Source: Prevotella aurantiaca JCM 15754 (GTDB lineage: Bacteria > Bacteroidota > Bacteroidia > Bacteroidales > Bacteroidaceae). Taken from it: 64,000 nt of DNA. A program made the translations under genes and the position numbers. Below the pieces are notes generated by a model. It saw only the letters and a program-made list of their open reading frames with translations, was not told where the DNA came from and ran no database searches. The stretch is from assembly GCF_000614025.1 (NCBI RefSeq), contig NZ_BAKF01000006.1:1-64000 (forward strand). The letters are read 5' to 3'. Positions 17,602 through 27,708 of this stretch are shown here, one piece after another; positions within the stretch are counted from its first letter, which is position 1, and each line of letters begins with the position of its first letter.

Positions 17602-18718
17602 CGTAAAATTCTTTTAAAGCTTTCCAGACAGCTTTTTGTTCAAATCTTTCTTGTATCATAGGGCGAGCATTAACTCCCATTCTTTTTGATTCTTCTTGAT
17701 GTTCAATGAACCATTTCATAGTACTTAATAATGCTTTTTGCATTGATTCAGAACCTTCTTCTAATGGTGCGGAAATAATTTTTCCGTTTAATCCATCTTT
17801 AATAATTTCATTGCAACCATTAATGTTTGTAACGATTGAAGGTATTCCCATTGCTCCAGCCTGCATAGGAACATTTGGAAATCCTTCTCGATAGCTAGGA
17901 AAGACAAGTACATCTGCTTCTGCTAAATATGGACGAACGTCTTGTTGCCATCCTACAAACTTAACTTTTTCAGATGTAGTTAAAAAATTCTTATCTTCTA
18001 ATGATATAGGATCATCTTCTTCAAATGAACCAACTAAAATTAATTTACAATTCAGTTGTCTCATACATTCTGTTAGTTCATGAATGCCTTTGTCTTTTAC
18101 AATCCTGCCAATAAAAATGAAGTTTAATTTTTTACTTGTTTCTTTATTTTCATTTTCAATAGGTTTGAAGAACTCAGTATCTATACCGTTGATATTTCCA
18201 TTCAATATAACACGTAATGGTTTCTTCGTTATTTTATCTTTACGCAATGAATGTAAAACTCCATTTCCTTCTGGGATAACTTTTGTTGAAAAAAGACATG
18301 AAAGCCTTTCCATTGACTTAAGAATAAATCTAAGAATTCCACGAGCACCTTGATATCTTAGACCTGTGACAGTATATATTCTATTTGGTACACGTGCACA
18401 CCATGCAGCCATCATAGCTAATAAACTTCCTTTTGGAGTATTAGCGTGAACACACCAAGGCTTTTCATTTCTAAATAGACGATATAATAAACATAAGCCC
18501 TTAATATCCTTAAAAAGACTAATTGGACGTTCTAAAGGAACATTCAAAACACGAATACCCTCTCTCTCACTAACTTTTTGTAAAAGACCAGTATCTTTTG
18601 CAACACCAATGACATCAAAGTACTGATTCAAGAACTTTAATTGTCCTTTTAGTAAACTATCTAAAGAAATGTCAGCTGTTGTTACCCTAATTAGCTTCTT
18701 TTTTTGAATATCTTTCAT
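17591..18718 (-). CDS. Glycosyltransferase family 4 (1)
   Basis: 375-residue GT-B glycosyltransferase. The N-domain has HANTPKGSLLAMMAA; the nucleotide-sugar-binding C-domain has FIFIGRIVKDKGIHEL and PSYREGFPNVPMQAGAMGIP, close to the family's EX7E motif (here E-G-F then a degenerate second position), then VTNINGCNEII. Similar to PglA-type enzymes that add the second sugar on undecaprenyl-linked glycans. Overlaps the GNAT gene downstream. Donor and acceptor unknown. Confidence 0.9.
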   Translation of the reverse strand: MKDIQKKKLIRVTTADISLDSLLKGQLKFLNQYFDVIGVAKDTGLLQKVSEREGIRVLNVPLERPISLFKDIKGLCLLYRLFRNEKPWCVHANTPKGSLLAMMAAWCARVPNRIYTVTGLRYQGARGILRFILKSMERLSCLFSTKVIPEGNGVLHSLRKDKITKKPLRVILNGNINGIDTEFFKPIENENKETSKKLNFIFIGRIVKDKGIHELTECMRQLNCKLILVGSFEEDDPISLEDKNFLTTSEKVKFVGWQQDVRPYLAEADVLVFPSYREGFPNVPMQAGAMGIPSIVTNINGCNEIIKDGLNGKIISAPLEEGSESMQKALLSTMKWFIEHQEESKRMGVNARPMIQERFEQKAVWKALKEFYDAL

Positions 18719-18771
18719 TCTATTAATGAAAATGGATTATCAATTATATTGAAGAAAATTATTTTGAAATA

Positions 18772-19875
18772 TTATTTTAATAAATTTCTATATATATCAG
18801 CATAGCCATTAACCATCTTACTAATGTCAAATTCTAATGCTCGATTATAACAATGGTCAGTAATTTCATCATAGTATTCTTTATTTTCTACTAATTGTTC
18901 AATCTCATTTGCCAAGGTTTTTGCATCTTCGTGAGGGAAAAGAATACCATATCCTTTAGTAACTTCACGTAAACCATTTACATCAGAAGCTATAAAAGGC
19001 TTATGTGCACTCATACCTTCAACATTACTAAGACTTAATCCCTCCCAATGAGAAGACATAACGATAATATCTGCAGCTTTCAAAACATTCGGTATGTCTG
19101 TTCTTAATCCGAGAAACCTAACTCTATCATCTACTCCTAATGATTTCGCTAACTGTTGAACATTCTTCATTCGTTCGCCAATTCCAGCAAACCAAACTTC
19201 AGATTTATTTTTATCCAATAAAGTTAATGCTTTAAGAATTGTATCTTGATCTTTTTGTTTACGGAATCCTGCAACCATCAAGATAGCTTTACGATTTTCT
19301 TTTAAGTCTAATAGTTCCTTACAAGGTACAGCTTCTGAAATAGCTTTTACATCTATTCCATTATTTATTGTAGTAATTGACCAATACCTTTTTGATCTTT
19401 CGTTAAGCCATTCCCCTCCCATATATTCTCGAAGTTTTTCTTCTGCAATCTTGCTGATACATATCACATGATTGTATCTTCCATACATCCAACTTTCAAT
19501 CGGACGATACCACTTCCAATTTCGTTTCCGATTTGATGTGTTATGTTCTGTAGAAACAAGATTAATGTGACTAAACAAACTGGCGATTGCTACAAATAAT
19601 TGTGGTGAAGAATTATGCGTATGAACAATATCATAATTCTTCATTATCTTTATTAGCTTTAATATATAGAGAGGATTATAAACCCCATTTCCTAACGCAT
19701 ATATCTTTGTCTGTGGACTCTCTTTTCTTAATCGCTGAGTCAATGGTGTTTCTTTTCCATTAAAGATACATAGATCCACAGTATTCCCTAAAGCCTGCAA
19801 CCTTGGTATCAAATTAACTACCAACGTTTCAGCCCCGCCCATATCTAAAGATGTTATGACTTGTAATATTCTCAT
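18772..19875 (-). CDS. Glycosyltransferase family 4 (2)
   Basis: 367-residue GT-B glycosyltransferase. The start MRILQVITSLDMGGAETLV is classic GT4. Further motifs are HTHNSSPQLF, STEHNT, INNGID, LMVAGFRKQKDQD and SSHWEGLSLSNVEGMSAHKP (the EX7E region), then DVNGLREV. It lies 53 bases upstream of the other GT4 gene in the same direction. It probably extends the same glycan. Substrate unknown. Confidence 0.92.
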   Translation of the reverse strand: MRILQVITSLDMGGAETLVVNLIPRLQALGNTVDLCIFNGKETPLTQRLRKESPQTKIYALGNGVYNPLYILKLIKIMKNYDIVHTHNSSPQLFVAIASLFSHINLVSTEHNTSNRKRNWKWYRPIESWMYGRYNHVICISKIAEEKLREYMGGEWLNERSKRYWSITTINNGIDVKAISEAVPCKELLDLKENRKAILMVAGFRKQKDQDTILKALTLLDKNKSEVWFAGIGERMKNVQQLAKSLGVDDRVRFLGLRTDIPNVLKAADIIVMSSHWEGLSLSNVEGMSAHKPFIASDVNGLREVTKGYGILFPHEDAKTLANEIEQLVENKEYYDEITDHCYNRALEFDISKMVNGYADIYRNLLK

Positions 19876-19957
19876 TATCAGCTGCGTTTATTCTACAATA
19901 ATAATCCTGTTTTAATCGTATTCCAAATAAGAATACTACATTAAGTTTAAAAACTAT

Positions 19958-20041
19958 TTGCTGTCACTTTTAACATTCCTACATAAATAAATGAGAACCA
20001 GTAAGTTGGAACCTACTTTCGAATGACAGGAATGACAGCAA
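19958..20041. repeat. Imperfect long inverted repeat inside the glycan locus
   Basis: In the 186-bp gap between two glycosyltransferase genes, TTGCTGTCA plus CATTCCT (19958-19980) matches the reverse complement of AGGAATGACAGCAA (20028-20041), with 7 extra bases in the left arm. A smaller dyad (AAGT..TTGG/AACC..ACTT) lies in the loop. No T-run, so it is not an obvious terminator. It may be a small mobile-repeat relic or an RNA element. Confidence 0.45.
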
Positions 20042-20061
20042 AGTTGAATTACTTTTCAGAT

Positions 20062-21120
20062 TCAAAGCTGTTCACCAACCTTTTTTAATAACCGTTGAAT
20101 GACAATCTCTGGAGCAATCCACTTTTCATAATACTCTCTTGCCCCTTCTTCTAACTGCTTGCGATAATGTTCATCAGAATTAATCTTCACCACAGCATCA
20201 TATATTTCATCTATAGAATTTACAAAATGTACATGCTTCCCATGTTCCAGAGCAGCAGGCATCTCTCGTGTTAAAGGTGTGGAGATAATTGCTTTTCCCA
20301 TACAAAGGTATTCGGCTAGTTTCCACCCATGACATTCGCATACGCTTGGTGTATTGAATACAAGCACACTCTCCTTGGTCTTTTTAATATATTCGTCCAT
20401 CGAAAGGCGATTCTCATAGATAAAGTCTTTGTATTCTTCCTTATATTTAGGATAGTCCGGCATTTCCTTTAATACAGAATTACTTTTAACATAAAATAAT
20501 TCACCCTCAATTTCTAGGTCAGCCTTTTTACAAGCTTTTAAAAATTCTCCGCGATACATATTTGTATCAGTTGCTGCAAATTGATTATACCATAATGTAG
20601 AAGCATGAAAAATATAATTTGAACGGATTTCTATTTTATGTTCATATTTTTCAATGGGGCGACGTCGAATATTGGTATAGAGATAATCACGGAGATATTC
20701 TTTAAACGAGATTGAAGTTAATTTAAATCCTTTGAAGAAAAGTTTAATGCAAAGTAGAAATGTAACTAAACGACTTCTAAGTGTTACACTAAATTCAGGA
20801 CCAATTGCTAATAACTTACTATATTTTTCTAATTGTTCCTTAGTTGGGTTAACCATTCCATAAACGTCACACCATTCATATCTGTCTAAGAATATTTTTG
20901 CAACGTCTTCGGTATCTATAAATATTTTTTTTTCTTGAGATTTATCTCTGATAATAAAGGCGAATCCACTATTATAGTCTGCAGTGTTTTCATATTTTAT
21001 TTCTTTAAATGAATTTACATCATAGATAATACTCTCTCCTCTTAATATTTTTTCTATCCCTAAAAGATACCAAGAAGCATAGTTATACTTCAAGCGTGGA
21101 TCGATAATAACCTGTTTCAT
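20062..21120 (-). CDS. Putative glycosyltransferase (GT-B, C-terminal GT1/GT4-like domain)
   Basis: 352 residues. The first half is not recognisable (MKQVIIDPRLKYNYASWYLLG). The C-terminal third (VLVFNTPSVCECHGWKLAEYLCMGKAI, then TPLTREMPAALEHGKHV and NSIDEIYDAVVKI) has the donor-binding pattern of GT-B enzymes, with the glutamate of LAEYLCMG in the place of the family's conserved acidic residue. It overlaps the GT2 gene by 4 bases (ATGA-type coupling), so it belongs to the same operon. Confidence 0.75.
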   Translation of the reverse strand: MKQVIIDPRLKYNYASWYLLGIEKILRGESIIYDVNSFKEIKYENTADYNSGFAFIIRDKSQEKKIFIDTEDVAKIFLDRYEWCDVYGMVNPTKEQLEKYSKLLAIGPEFSVTLRSRLVTFLLCIKLFFKGFKLTSISFKEYLRDYLYTNIRRRPIEKYEHKIEIRSNYIFHASTLWYNQFAATDTNMYRGEFLKACKKADLEIEGELFYVKSNSVLKEMPDYPKYKEEYKDFIYENRLSMDEYIKKTKESVLVFNTPSVCECHGWKLAEYLCMGKAIISTPLTREMPAALEHGKHVHFVNSIDEIYDAVVKINSDEHYRKQLEEGAREYYEKWIAPEIVIQRLLKKVGEQL

Positions 21121-22004
21121 ATATGATTTTTTTTATCATTCAAATGCATTAATAAACCAAAAGGTTGGAAAATAAACCAAAACCACTTTACTTCGGTCGC
21201 TTGCATTTTTTTATCTTTTATACAATACCTAAACCGCCAGTAATTAATTGCAGACTTTATCTTCCAAATCAAAGAAATATCATATTTTAACATTTCGGCA
21301 TATGTCATAGTAGAAGCAATAGGACTATTCATTCTTATCTTAACTATTTTGCTTGTAAGTCCATTCTCTAAATAGTCTCTATAATAAATAATTTTATTGA
21401 AACAAAGCAGCTTATATTTCTTGGCTATTCTATTCCACACAAGAGCTTCTGGACAAAATTTTTCATTTGGAAATTCTGGAAAAGGAAATTCTTTCATAAC
21501 TGAAGTCTTAAAGACCTCTAATAAATCTCCTTTTACATTATCTTTATATCGAAATTTCAATACACTTTCATATAAAGTATTTTTGGGAAATCCTGAACCT
21601 ATTAATTTTCCGTTATGATGAGCCATTAATCCGCATACTCCTCCGCAATTCTCAAATTTTTTGCTTTGTTCATAGTATTGAACAATTGTTTCTAAAGAAT
21701 CTGATGGTAAAGTGTCATCACTATCAAGTATTACAATAAGTTCACCGTTAGCTTCTTTTACTCCCAGATTAATTGCTGTATGTTTTCCACCATTACTTTT
21801 TTTTATATAACGAATTGCAAAAGAACCATTATCGTTGTTATTAGCTATCCATGGTAAAACTATCTCTTCAGTATTATCTATTGAGCCATCATCTATAAGA
21901 ATCCATTCAAAGTCTTTAAATGTAAGATTTCTTAAGCTTTTATAGATAGATTCGAGAAGTCTACCTCTATTATATGTAGGTGTAAGGATGGAAAATAAAG
22001 GCAT
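21117..22004 (-). CDS. Glycosyltransferase family 2
   Basis: GT-A inverting glycosyltransferase of about 295 residues. I chose the internal ATG giving MPLFSILTPTYNRGRLL; the open frame extends 19 codons further to 22061, but those residues (SCVIKLIIISS) are not typical. Motifs: ILIDDGSIDNTEEIV, NGGKHTAINLGV, and DSDD as the metal-binding aspartates. It is coupled to the glycosyltransferase downstream by a 4-base overlap and follows the EpsG-like polymerase. Confidence 0.9.
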   Translation of the reverse strand: MPLFSILTPTYNRGRLLESIYKSLRNLTFKDFEWILIDDGSIDNTEEIVLPWIANNNDNGSFAIRYIKKSNGGKHTAINLGVKEANGELIVILDSDDTLPSDSLETIVQYYEQSKKFENCGGVCGLMAHHNGKLIGSGFPKNTLYESVLKFRYKDNVKGDLLEVFKTSVMKEFPFPEFPNEKFCPEALVWNRIAKKYKLLCFNKIIYYRDYLENGLTSKIVKIRMNSPIASTMTYAEMLKYDISLIWKIKSAINYWRFRYCIKDKKMQATEVKWFWFIFQPFGLLMHLNDKKNHI

Positions 22005-22061
22005 AAATTCTATGTCTTGGAATAAAGACGATATTATTATTAGTTTTATAACGCAGGACAA

Positions 22062-23267
22062 TTACTTACGATAAAATTTATCATAGGTATACATTAAATC
22101 ATATTCATATGTCTTAAATATCACACCATCTCCTGAGGGTTTTCCGTTTGTTAAAAATGTTTTATATGGGGCATTCATAGGTAACCATACATACGTAATT
22201 CGTAGAAATAAAATAAAACTCATACAGAAGGTAAGTTGCCTCATCCAGTTATATCTATATCTTGCTTTACATAATTTACTAAACATATAAATAATACCAA
22301 TCATGTAGTACCAACTGAAACGACCTCCTTGTCCAAATCTCATGAAACATAAAAGGACTGCACAAAAAACAAAACACATATTTAAAAAGATGAGTGTTTT
22401 GCGTGTGTTATCAATTCTGTTATAATGTTTAAATAAAATCCATACAAAAATAATTACTTCAAATATATATTCAATTCGAAATCCTTGATTCTGTTCAATA
22501 TAGCTTGCTGTTCTGTCAGACATACCCGAAAAATCTCCTGAATTTTCAATTAACATATTTGGCAATGGTGTCATTCCTATAAGAAAAGCAAATCCTAAAA
22601 CAAAAAGGACTGTTTGTTTAGAATACTTACGTACAGGTAAAAAGTATATCGGTGCAAAAATAAGAACTGAATTATGAAAGCCATATGCAAATAGTAAAAT
22701 AATAAAAAATTTTAAAGCTTTTCTTTCCCATATAAATCTAATTCCTTGCCATGCTATTCCTACTGCAATGACTTGCCTTAGGTAAGTCATTGTGAAATAA
22801 TATAACAATCCCATGAATATTATCAAAGCCCACGAATAATCTTCTATATATTTCCGAAATGCATTAAAAAATAGAAGATAAATTAATATTGTTGTTACGA
22901 ATATAAATATATAGCGATTTGAAGTAAACTGTGCGATTATAAATTGCCACGCAAAAAAACCATACTCAGACCCATTAACTAAAAATAGCATTGTTTGATA
23001 ACCTTGACCGATACTAGATTCGTCAGCGATATAGTCAAATGAAGAGCCATATACATAACGATCATATCCTCCAATCATATCACCTAAACCAACAAAAAAT
23101 GCAAGAAATAATAAAGATAAAAACAAGCCAGTTTCTTTTGTGCTGTTGGCTTTAGCTATTAAATAATATATTAAAATAGCTATAAAAAAACAGAAGTATA
23201 AAGTAGCATTGATTAAAGATTCGAAATAAATAATTAATAATTTATTATAAAAATAATTCAAATTCAT
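22062..23267 (-). CDS. EpsG-family polysaccharide polymerase (Wzy-like)
   Basis: 401-residue integral membrane protein with about 10 hydrophobic segments. The second segment is followed by FFVGLGDMIGGYDRYVYG, the EpsG-like (G-x-D-x-x-Y) region, and later by YLRQVIAVGIAWQGIRF and GFHNSVLIFAPIYFLP, both typical of EpsG/Wzy polymerases. It would join lipid-linked repeat units in the periplasm. Its start overlaps the acyltransferase stop by 4 bases. Confidence 0.87.
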   Translation of the reverse strand: MNLNYFYNKLLIIYFESLINATLYFCFFIAILIYYLIAKANSTKETGLFLSLLFLAFFVGLGDMIGGYDRYVYGSSFDYIADESSIGQGYQTMLFLVNGSEYGFFAWQFIIAQFTSNRYIFIFVTTILIYLLFFNAFRKYIEDYSWALIIFMGLLYYFTMTYLRQVIAVGIAWQGIRFIWERKALKFFIILLFAYGFHNSVLIFAPIYFLPVRKYSKQTVLFVLGFAFLIGMTPLPNMLIENSGDFSGMSDRTASYIEQNQGFRIEYIFEVIIFVWILFKHYNRIDNTRKTLIFLNMCFVFCAVLLCFMRFGQGGRFSWYYMIGIIYMFSKLCKARYRYNWMRQLTFCMSFILFLRITYVWLPMNAPYKTFLTNGKPSGDGVIFKTYEYDLMYTYDKFYRK

Positions 23268-24256
23268 TTATATTGATTGCCATACATAAATATATTTAGT
23301 ATTTTATTTTTTTTCGTATATAGAATTAAAAAGTAACATATGAGTAAGGTTATTATAGCTATCGTAGGTACAATAACAAAGTCTGATATCCATTCTGGTA
23401 AAAAGCCAAGATTAATACGAAGATAATGTACAAATAACCTTTGTAGAATAATTGATTGTAATCCATATATTCCTAAAGTATATTTTCCAATATTAGCTAT
23501 TTTTTGAATTATAATGTTATTATTCCCCAACAACATGCAAAAATAATAAGTACAACCTATAATTGAAAGTGTCCCTGATAACCCAGTAAGTAATTGTCTA
23601 GGTAGTACATTTGGTGTTATTAAAAGAACATCATATGTGAGTACTTGTGGGACTTTATGTTCACAAAAAAAGATAAATATTATTAAAGAACTAATTGTAA
23701 AGATGGACAAATATTTTTCATAAAATTTATAGTAAGCTTTAAAGAAATATCCCGCCCAAAAAATAATTAGCATCCAATTAAATTGCAGGAAGTAACCATG
23801 TGGAAAGAATAGTCCTACAAGTATAGACCCTATTGCAGCTAAAATATCGTTACTACATAATCGTTTGATTACGTAAGAATAAATAGAACATAAAAATAAA
23901 GTTCTCAAAAACCACATTCCACCTATTATTTCACTTTTTGCAATTATCTTTATATTAGGGGAACCGATAATAACACAAACTAATATGGTAATTAAGGAAA
24001 TACTAATTGCAGGAACTATTAGCTGAATGCTTTTCTGTTTTAAGAATTCTTTAAAAGGTTTCTTATATGAATGAGAAGAAAAATATCCACAAAGAAACAT
24101 AAATAATGGCATGTGAAAAGAATAAATCCATTGATATAAATTTGAAGGTTGAACCAAATCTACCAGATAGTATGAGTGGCCTATACAAACCATCCAAACA
24201 GCCAAAAATTTGACCGCATCAAAATAAATGATTCGTTCAGATTTAAACTTCGTCAT
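23264..24256 (-). CDS. Membrane acyltransferase (family 3)
   Basis: 330-residue polytopic protein starting with the family signature: ERIIYFDAVKFLAVWMVCIG followed by H, then FHMPLFMFLCGYF. About ten membrane helices. Acyltransferase-3 enzymes add acetyl or other acyl groups to surface sugars. It overlaps the upstream gene by 14 bases and the polymerase by 4, indicating tight operon organisation. The acyl group and sugar are unknown. Confidence 0.9.
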   Translation of the reverse strand: MTKFKSERIIYFDAVKFLAVWMVCIGHSYYLVDLVQPSNLYQWIYSFHMPLFMFLCGYFSSHSYKKPFKEFLKQKSIQLIVPAISISLITILVCVIIGSPNIKIIAKSEIIGGMWFLRTLFLCSIYSYVIKRLCSNDILAAIGSILVGLFFPHGYFLQFNWMLIIFWAGYFFKAYYKFYEKYLSIFTISSLIIFIFFCEHKVPQVLTYDVLLITPNVLPRQLLTGLSGTLSIIGCTYYFCMLLGNNNIIIQKIANIGKYTLGIYGLQSIILQRLFVHYLRINLGFLPEWISDFVIVPTIAIITLLICYFLILYTKKNKILNIFMYGNQYK

Positions 24257-25277
24257 ACCTTAATTTAATTTCTTCATAAGGAGCATTATTTAGCATTGCT
24301 GCTCTATGTGGAAATCCGCTTTTAAATAAAAATTTATCAGTCATTTGATATACTTTTTTTGCATAACTTAACATAAAGTAATCAACAAAAGATTTCATAT
24401 AAGTATCTTGACTTGCATCAAAAGTAAATCCCATGTGTACTATAGTACCAGGAATAGTATAAATATAATCAAGACTAGTTAATCGTTTCAAGAAGGTTTC
24501 ACTGTCACTTGTTACTAAAATTCGTTCATTTGGAAATAAAGAATGTAAGTACTCAACGCCTTTGATGCATTTTTGAATATAATCTTCTCTTTGAGATAAT
24601 GGCAATATATATCCTCCTTCCTTAAAATCACCTAATAGTTGTCGGAACCTAAAAGTTAATGAAATATATTCTCTTTTACCTCCTAACTCATTTAAATGAT
24701 AATCAAGTTGTTCTTGTAATTTGTCAGATGGACGAAATAACTCATTAAACAAAGCACTAAAATTATTCTCTGCAATTGCCATATTAGAATAGATGTGTAT
24801 CTGCTTATACCGTTTTTTTGAAAAGTACCTTAACATCTTTTTTTGAGCTATGTATTGAGCTTTGTTATTTAAGTTTTTGTTGTAAGTTAATATAGTGCAA
24901 GGATATACTTTCTTTGTATCCCAACATATGTCCTTCTGATCCATCTGCCAATTATAATTGTTAGGAATTAAATAGTCTTGTAAATGTAATGGTTCAAAGA
25001 TTATTTTGAAAGGTAATTTTTGCTTCTTACATTCTGCATAAATGGAAATAATACCTCTGAGACGATCGGATAAACCACCCGAAAAAGTAGTCTCAGGTTG
25101 CACCATATATATTATAGTTCTTTGATCTAAGTAGCATTTATTGTAAGAATATTTCTTATTATATAAAGGCAAAAGTAAATGCTTTCTGCATAAGAAATTA
25201 TGTCGAATAAGAAGTGTTAAATAAAATAACGAAGAAATGAAAGATAGTATTTGTTTTATCATTTTTTTTAATATCAA
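24243..25277 (-). CDS. Putative glycosyltransferase, fucosyltransferase-like fold
   Basis: 344 residues. The N-terminal hydrophobic stretch (ILSFISSLFYLTLLI) may be a membrane anchor. The GGLSDRLRGIISIYAECKK motif and the late LVTSDSETFLKRL plus VDYFMLSYAKKVYQM resemble GT-B fucosyltransferases of the NodZ/O-FucT type, which share the G-G-L-x-D-R/N-L loop and a C-terminal D-x-x-x-L segment. With a GDP-fucose synthase gene (fcl) in the same cluster, fucose transfer is plausible. Medium certainty. Confidence 0.6.
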   Translation of the reverse strand: MILKKMIKQILSFISSLFYLTLLIRHNFLCRKHLLLPLYNKKYSYNKCYLDQRTIIYMVQPETTFSGGLSDRLRGIISIYAECKKQKLPFKIIFEPLHLQDYLIPNNYNWQMDQKDICWDTKKVYPCTILTYNKNLNNKAQYIAQKKMLRYFSKKRYKQIHIYSNMAIAENNFSALFNELFRPSDKLQEQLDYHLNELGGKREYISLTFRFRQLLGDFKEGGYILPLSQREDYIQKCIKGVEYLHSLFPNERILVTSDSETFLKRLTSLDYIYTIPGTIVHMGFTFDASQDTYMKSFVDYFMLSYAKKVYQMTDKFLFKSGFPHRAAMLNNAPYEEIKLRYDEV

Positions 25278-25295
25278 TTCTGTATCTGCTGTTAT

Positions 25296-26500
25296 TTATT
25301 GGTTTACAAATATTTGAAATAGTTGTTTCGAAATTATGCTACCATCATGTAATTCTAATACAGCTTGTCGTCCTTTCTTAGCAATATCTTCATAATGCTT
25401 GGTTTTTAAGAAAATATCTTGAAGAATAGGAATTATTTCATCTACGTTGTTGTATTGTAGGCAAGAAATTTTGTTTTCTATTGCAATATTTTCTAATGCA
25501 TACCATGAACCAATCACTAATAAACCATTTGCTACGGCATCAAGGACTTTTCCTTTAGTTCCTGTACCAATACTGATTGGAGTTATCTGAATGTCATGTT
25601 TATTAATTTCCTCTATATAATTAGGTGCAAATTTTATATGATTAACTTCATATCCACTATTTCTAAGATCTTTAACATGTTTTTCCCATCCTTTACCTAA
25701 AAAAGTAATTGTATAATTCTTTTTTAACTCAGTAATGTCTGGGGTATTAGTCAGACATTCAACCAATGTGTCCGAATCTTGTTTCATATACAGATTGTAT
25801 TGTCCAGCTATTAATAATTTTATTTTTTGCGATGAGAAAGAGATTGTCTTTATAGGCATCGCAACTTGATAATGAGGATGTCTTAAAAAAATTGCTTGAA
25901 CTGATGGTTTTATCTCTTTTAGGAAAGAAACATCAGATTTTCCTACCAAATGATAATAAACTAAAGGAGAATCATCAAAACTTCTTTCCATATTTATATA
26001 TTTTGGATACATAAATAAAAGTCTTAGAAACCTCATTTTATCATTCATTGCAAATCGTTTACCTAGTACCCTATAATAATAAAGAGACTCACAGTCTGGT
26101 AAAGTATGTACACGTTTAAAATCCTTTAATTGTTCACTGATACGAGAAAGCTCTTCTCCATAGATCCAAATCCCATCAGGATTTTTTTCATAATCTCATT
26201 TACCTGTCCGTTATTTAAACGAATGTAATTCCCAATAGGATTTTTAAGAAATAATCTAAAGGATGAAAGATAATTAAGAATAAACGTATACCACCAAGGT
26301 GTAGGTAATATATGTATCTTAAGATTCAACTCTTTAGCAATAGTTTCAATTTGTTCATTGGATAGCTTATTTAAGTTATAAGAATATAACTCAATTTCAA
26401 TACTTTTATCTCTATCTAATAATAGATGATAAGGCAGTGCACTAGTCCCACGAATATTTTCTGTTGCAGGCATCATTACTGATATAAAAACTATCTTCAT
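25296..26500 (-). pseudogene. Glycosyltransferase family 4 (3), frameshifted at an A7 tract
   Basis: The N-domain (26500-26126: KIVFISVMMPATENIRGTSA) and C-domain (TFLGKGWEKHVKDLRNSGYE, SIGTGTKGKVLDAVANGLLV) lie in different frames. The second frame reads on upstream as NPDGIWIYGEELSRISEQLK, so one A appears missing from the run of seven A at 26186-26192; eight would restore about 401 residues in one frame. This is either a homopolymer sequence error or slippage-mediated switching. The protein resembles GT4 enzymes with a DUF1972/GT1-like donor domain. It lies between a GT8 gene (1 base away) and the fucosyltransferase-like gene. Confidence 0.8.
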
Positions 26501-26501
26501 A

Positions 26502-27542
26502 TTATTTATATCTTGAAATCCAAATATTAAATAAGAGTCTACTTAATTTATGTGGTTTAAAAATTATAGTATAAATTATTTTAAGTAGGTTTATTATGTC
26601 CTGTAATAAAATTTCTATAATTTTAGGAATAAATGGTCGAAGGTACCTATTTGCATAATATCTAATTACATTTTTGTAATAAAAAAGTCGTTTTGATATT
26701 CCTACTCTCTGTATCTTAGGATTTGGAAATTGAGATAGTACAAGGTATTTATCATATTCCTTTTTTTCAGGGAACCATACATTGGTCCATGGCTTAAGAG
26801 GACTAGCATAGTGGAAAATGATTGGTTGATTCAGAAATTCATCCATATCAAATAATTTCTGATTAGTATCTAATGGTACTATCGATAAAGGGGTTTTATT
26901 CCATTTATATGGAAGTTTAAACCATCTTCCCTTAAATACATAATTAAGAGAATCTTGATCGTGCAGATAAATTTCACCTCGTTCCTTTTTAGAAAATGCT
27001 AGAAGTTTTTCAGTTGCATCATGTTCTCTCCAATATTTTAGATTAATCATCATTACACCGGAACAGAAAGCTTTATTAGAAAGATCCATGTTTAATTGCT
27101 TTCTATGAAGAGAATTATATGGTGCAGGGTCTTCACATGCAGCAAGAGCAAACTCTGTTAAATCAAACTCAAATAATTCTTTAATCTTACCAATAACAAC
27201 AATATCACAGTCCAAGTACAAAATCTTGTTTATTGATAGGTCAAGTACCTCAGGTAATAAGACTCGATAATACGCTGCTTTAGTCAATGGTCTGTTTTTC
27301 CTAAAAACAACTCCTTCTAATTTAGTCTCATCAACTGTATATATAGTTATCTTATGATGATATTGTAGGACTAACTTTTTTAGAATTTCAGATGAATTTA
27401 GAGATAGATTATGTGTAAGAATGTGAATATGAAAACATAAATCTTTATTATTCTCAAAAAGTGAACACAGCATTACGCAACAATGTTGGGCATAATTATC
27501 ATCTGTATTGCATGTTATATTATATATATCAGTTTCTTTCAT
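26502..27542 (-). CDS. Glycosyltransferase family 8
   Basis: 346-residue GT-A retaining glycosyltransferase (LgtC/galactosyltransferase type). The start NITCNTDDNYAQHCCVMLCS, the KAAYYRVLLPEVL helix, the DxD motif in LYLDCDIVVIG, and later FCSGVMMINLKYWRE and HDQDSLNYVFKGRW are all diagnostic. The C-terminal 60 residues are basic and hydrophobic and probably bind the membrane. A 166-bp AT-rich gap with no visible gene separates it from the flippase gene. Confidence 0.92.
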   Translation of the reverse strand: MKETDIYNITCNTDDNYAQHCCVMLCSLFENNKDLCFHIHILTHNLSLNSSEILKKLVLQYHHKITIYTVDETKLEGVVFRKNRPLTKAAYYRVLLPEVLDLSINKILYLDCDIVVIGKIKELFEFDLTEFALAACEDPAPYNSLHRKQLNMDLSNKAFCSGVMMINLKYWREHDATEKLLAFSKKERGEIYLHDQDSLNYVFKGRWFKLPYKWNKTPLSIVPLDTNQKLFDMDEFLNQPIIFHYASPLKPWTNVWFPEKKEYDKYLVLSQFPNPKIQRVGISKRLFYYKNVIRYYANRYLRPFIPKIIEILLQDIINLLKIIYTIIFKPHKLSRLLFNIWISRYK

Positions 27543-27708
27543 TTGTTATATTTATTGTCTCATCAGTGTTCAGTATATCGCAATCATTATTAAGCCGATG
27601 ACTTATTTATTATTAGTTTGATGTAAAATAACATCTAAGAGCACTATCTTTTTATTATTACATTAATATTATTTTAGATATATATATCATAAAGATAGTT
27701 TAATACCT

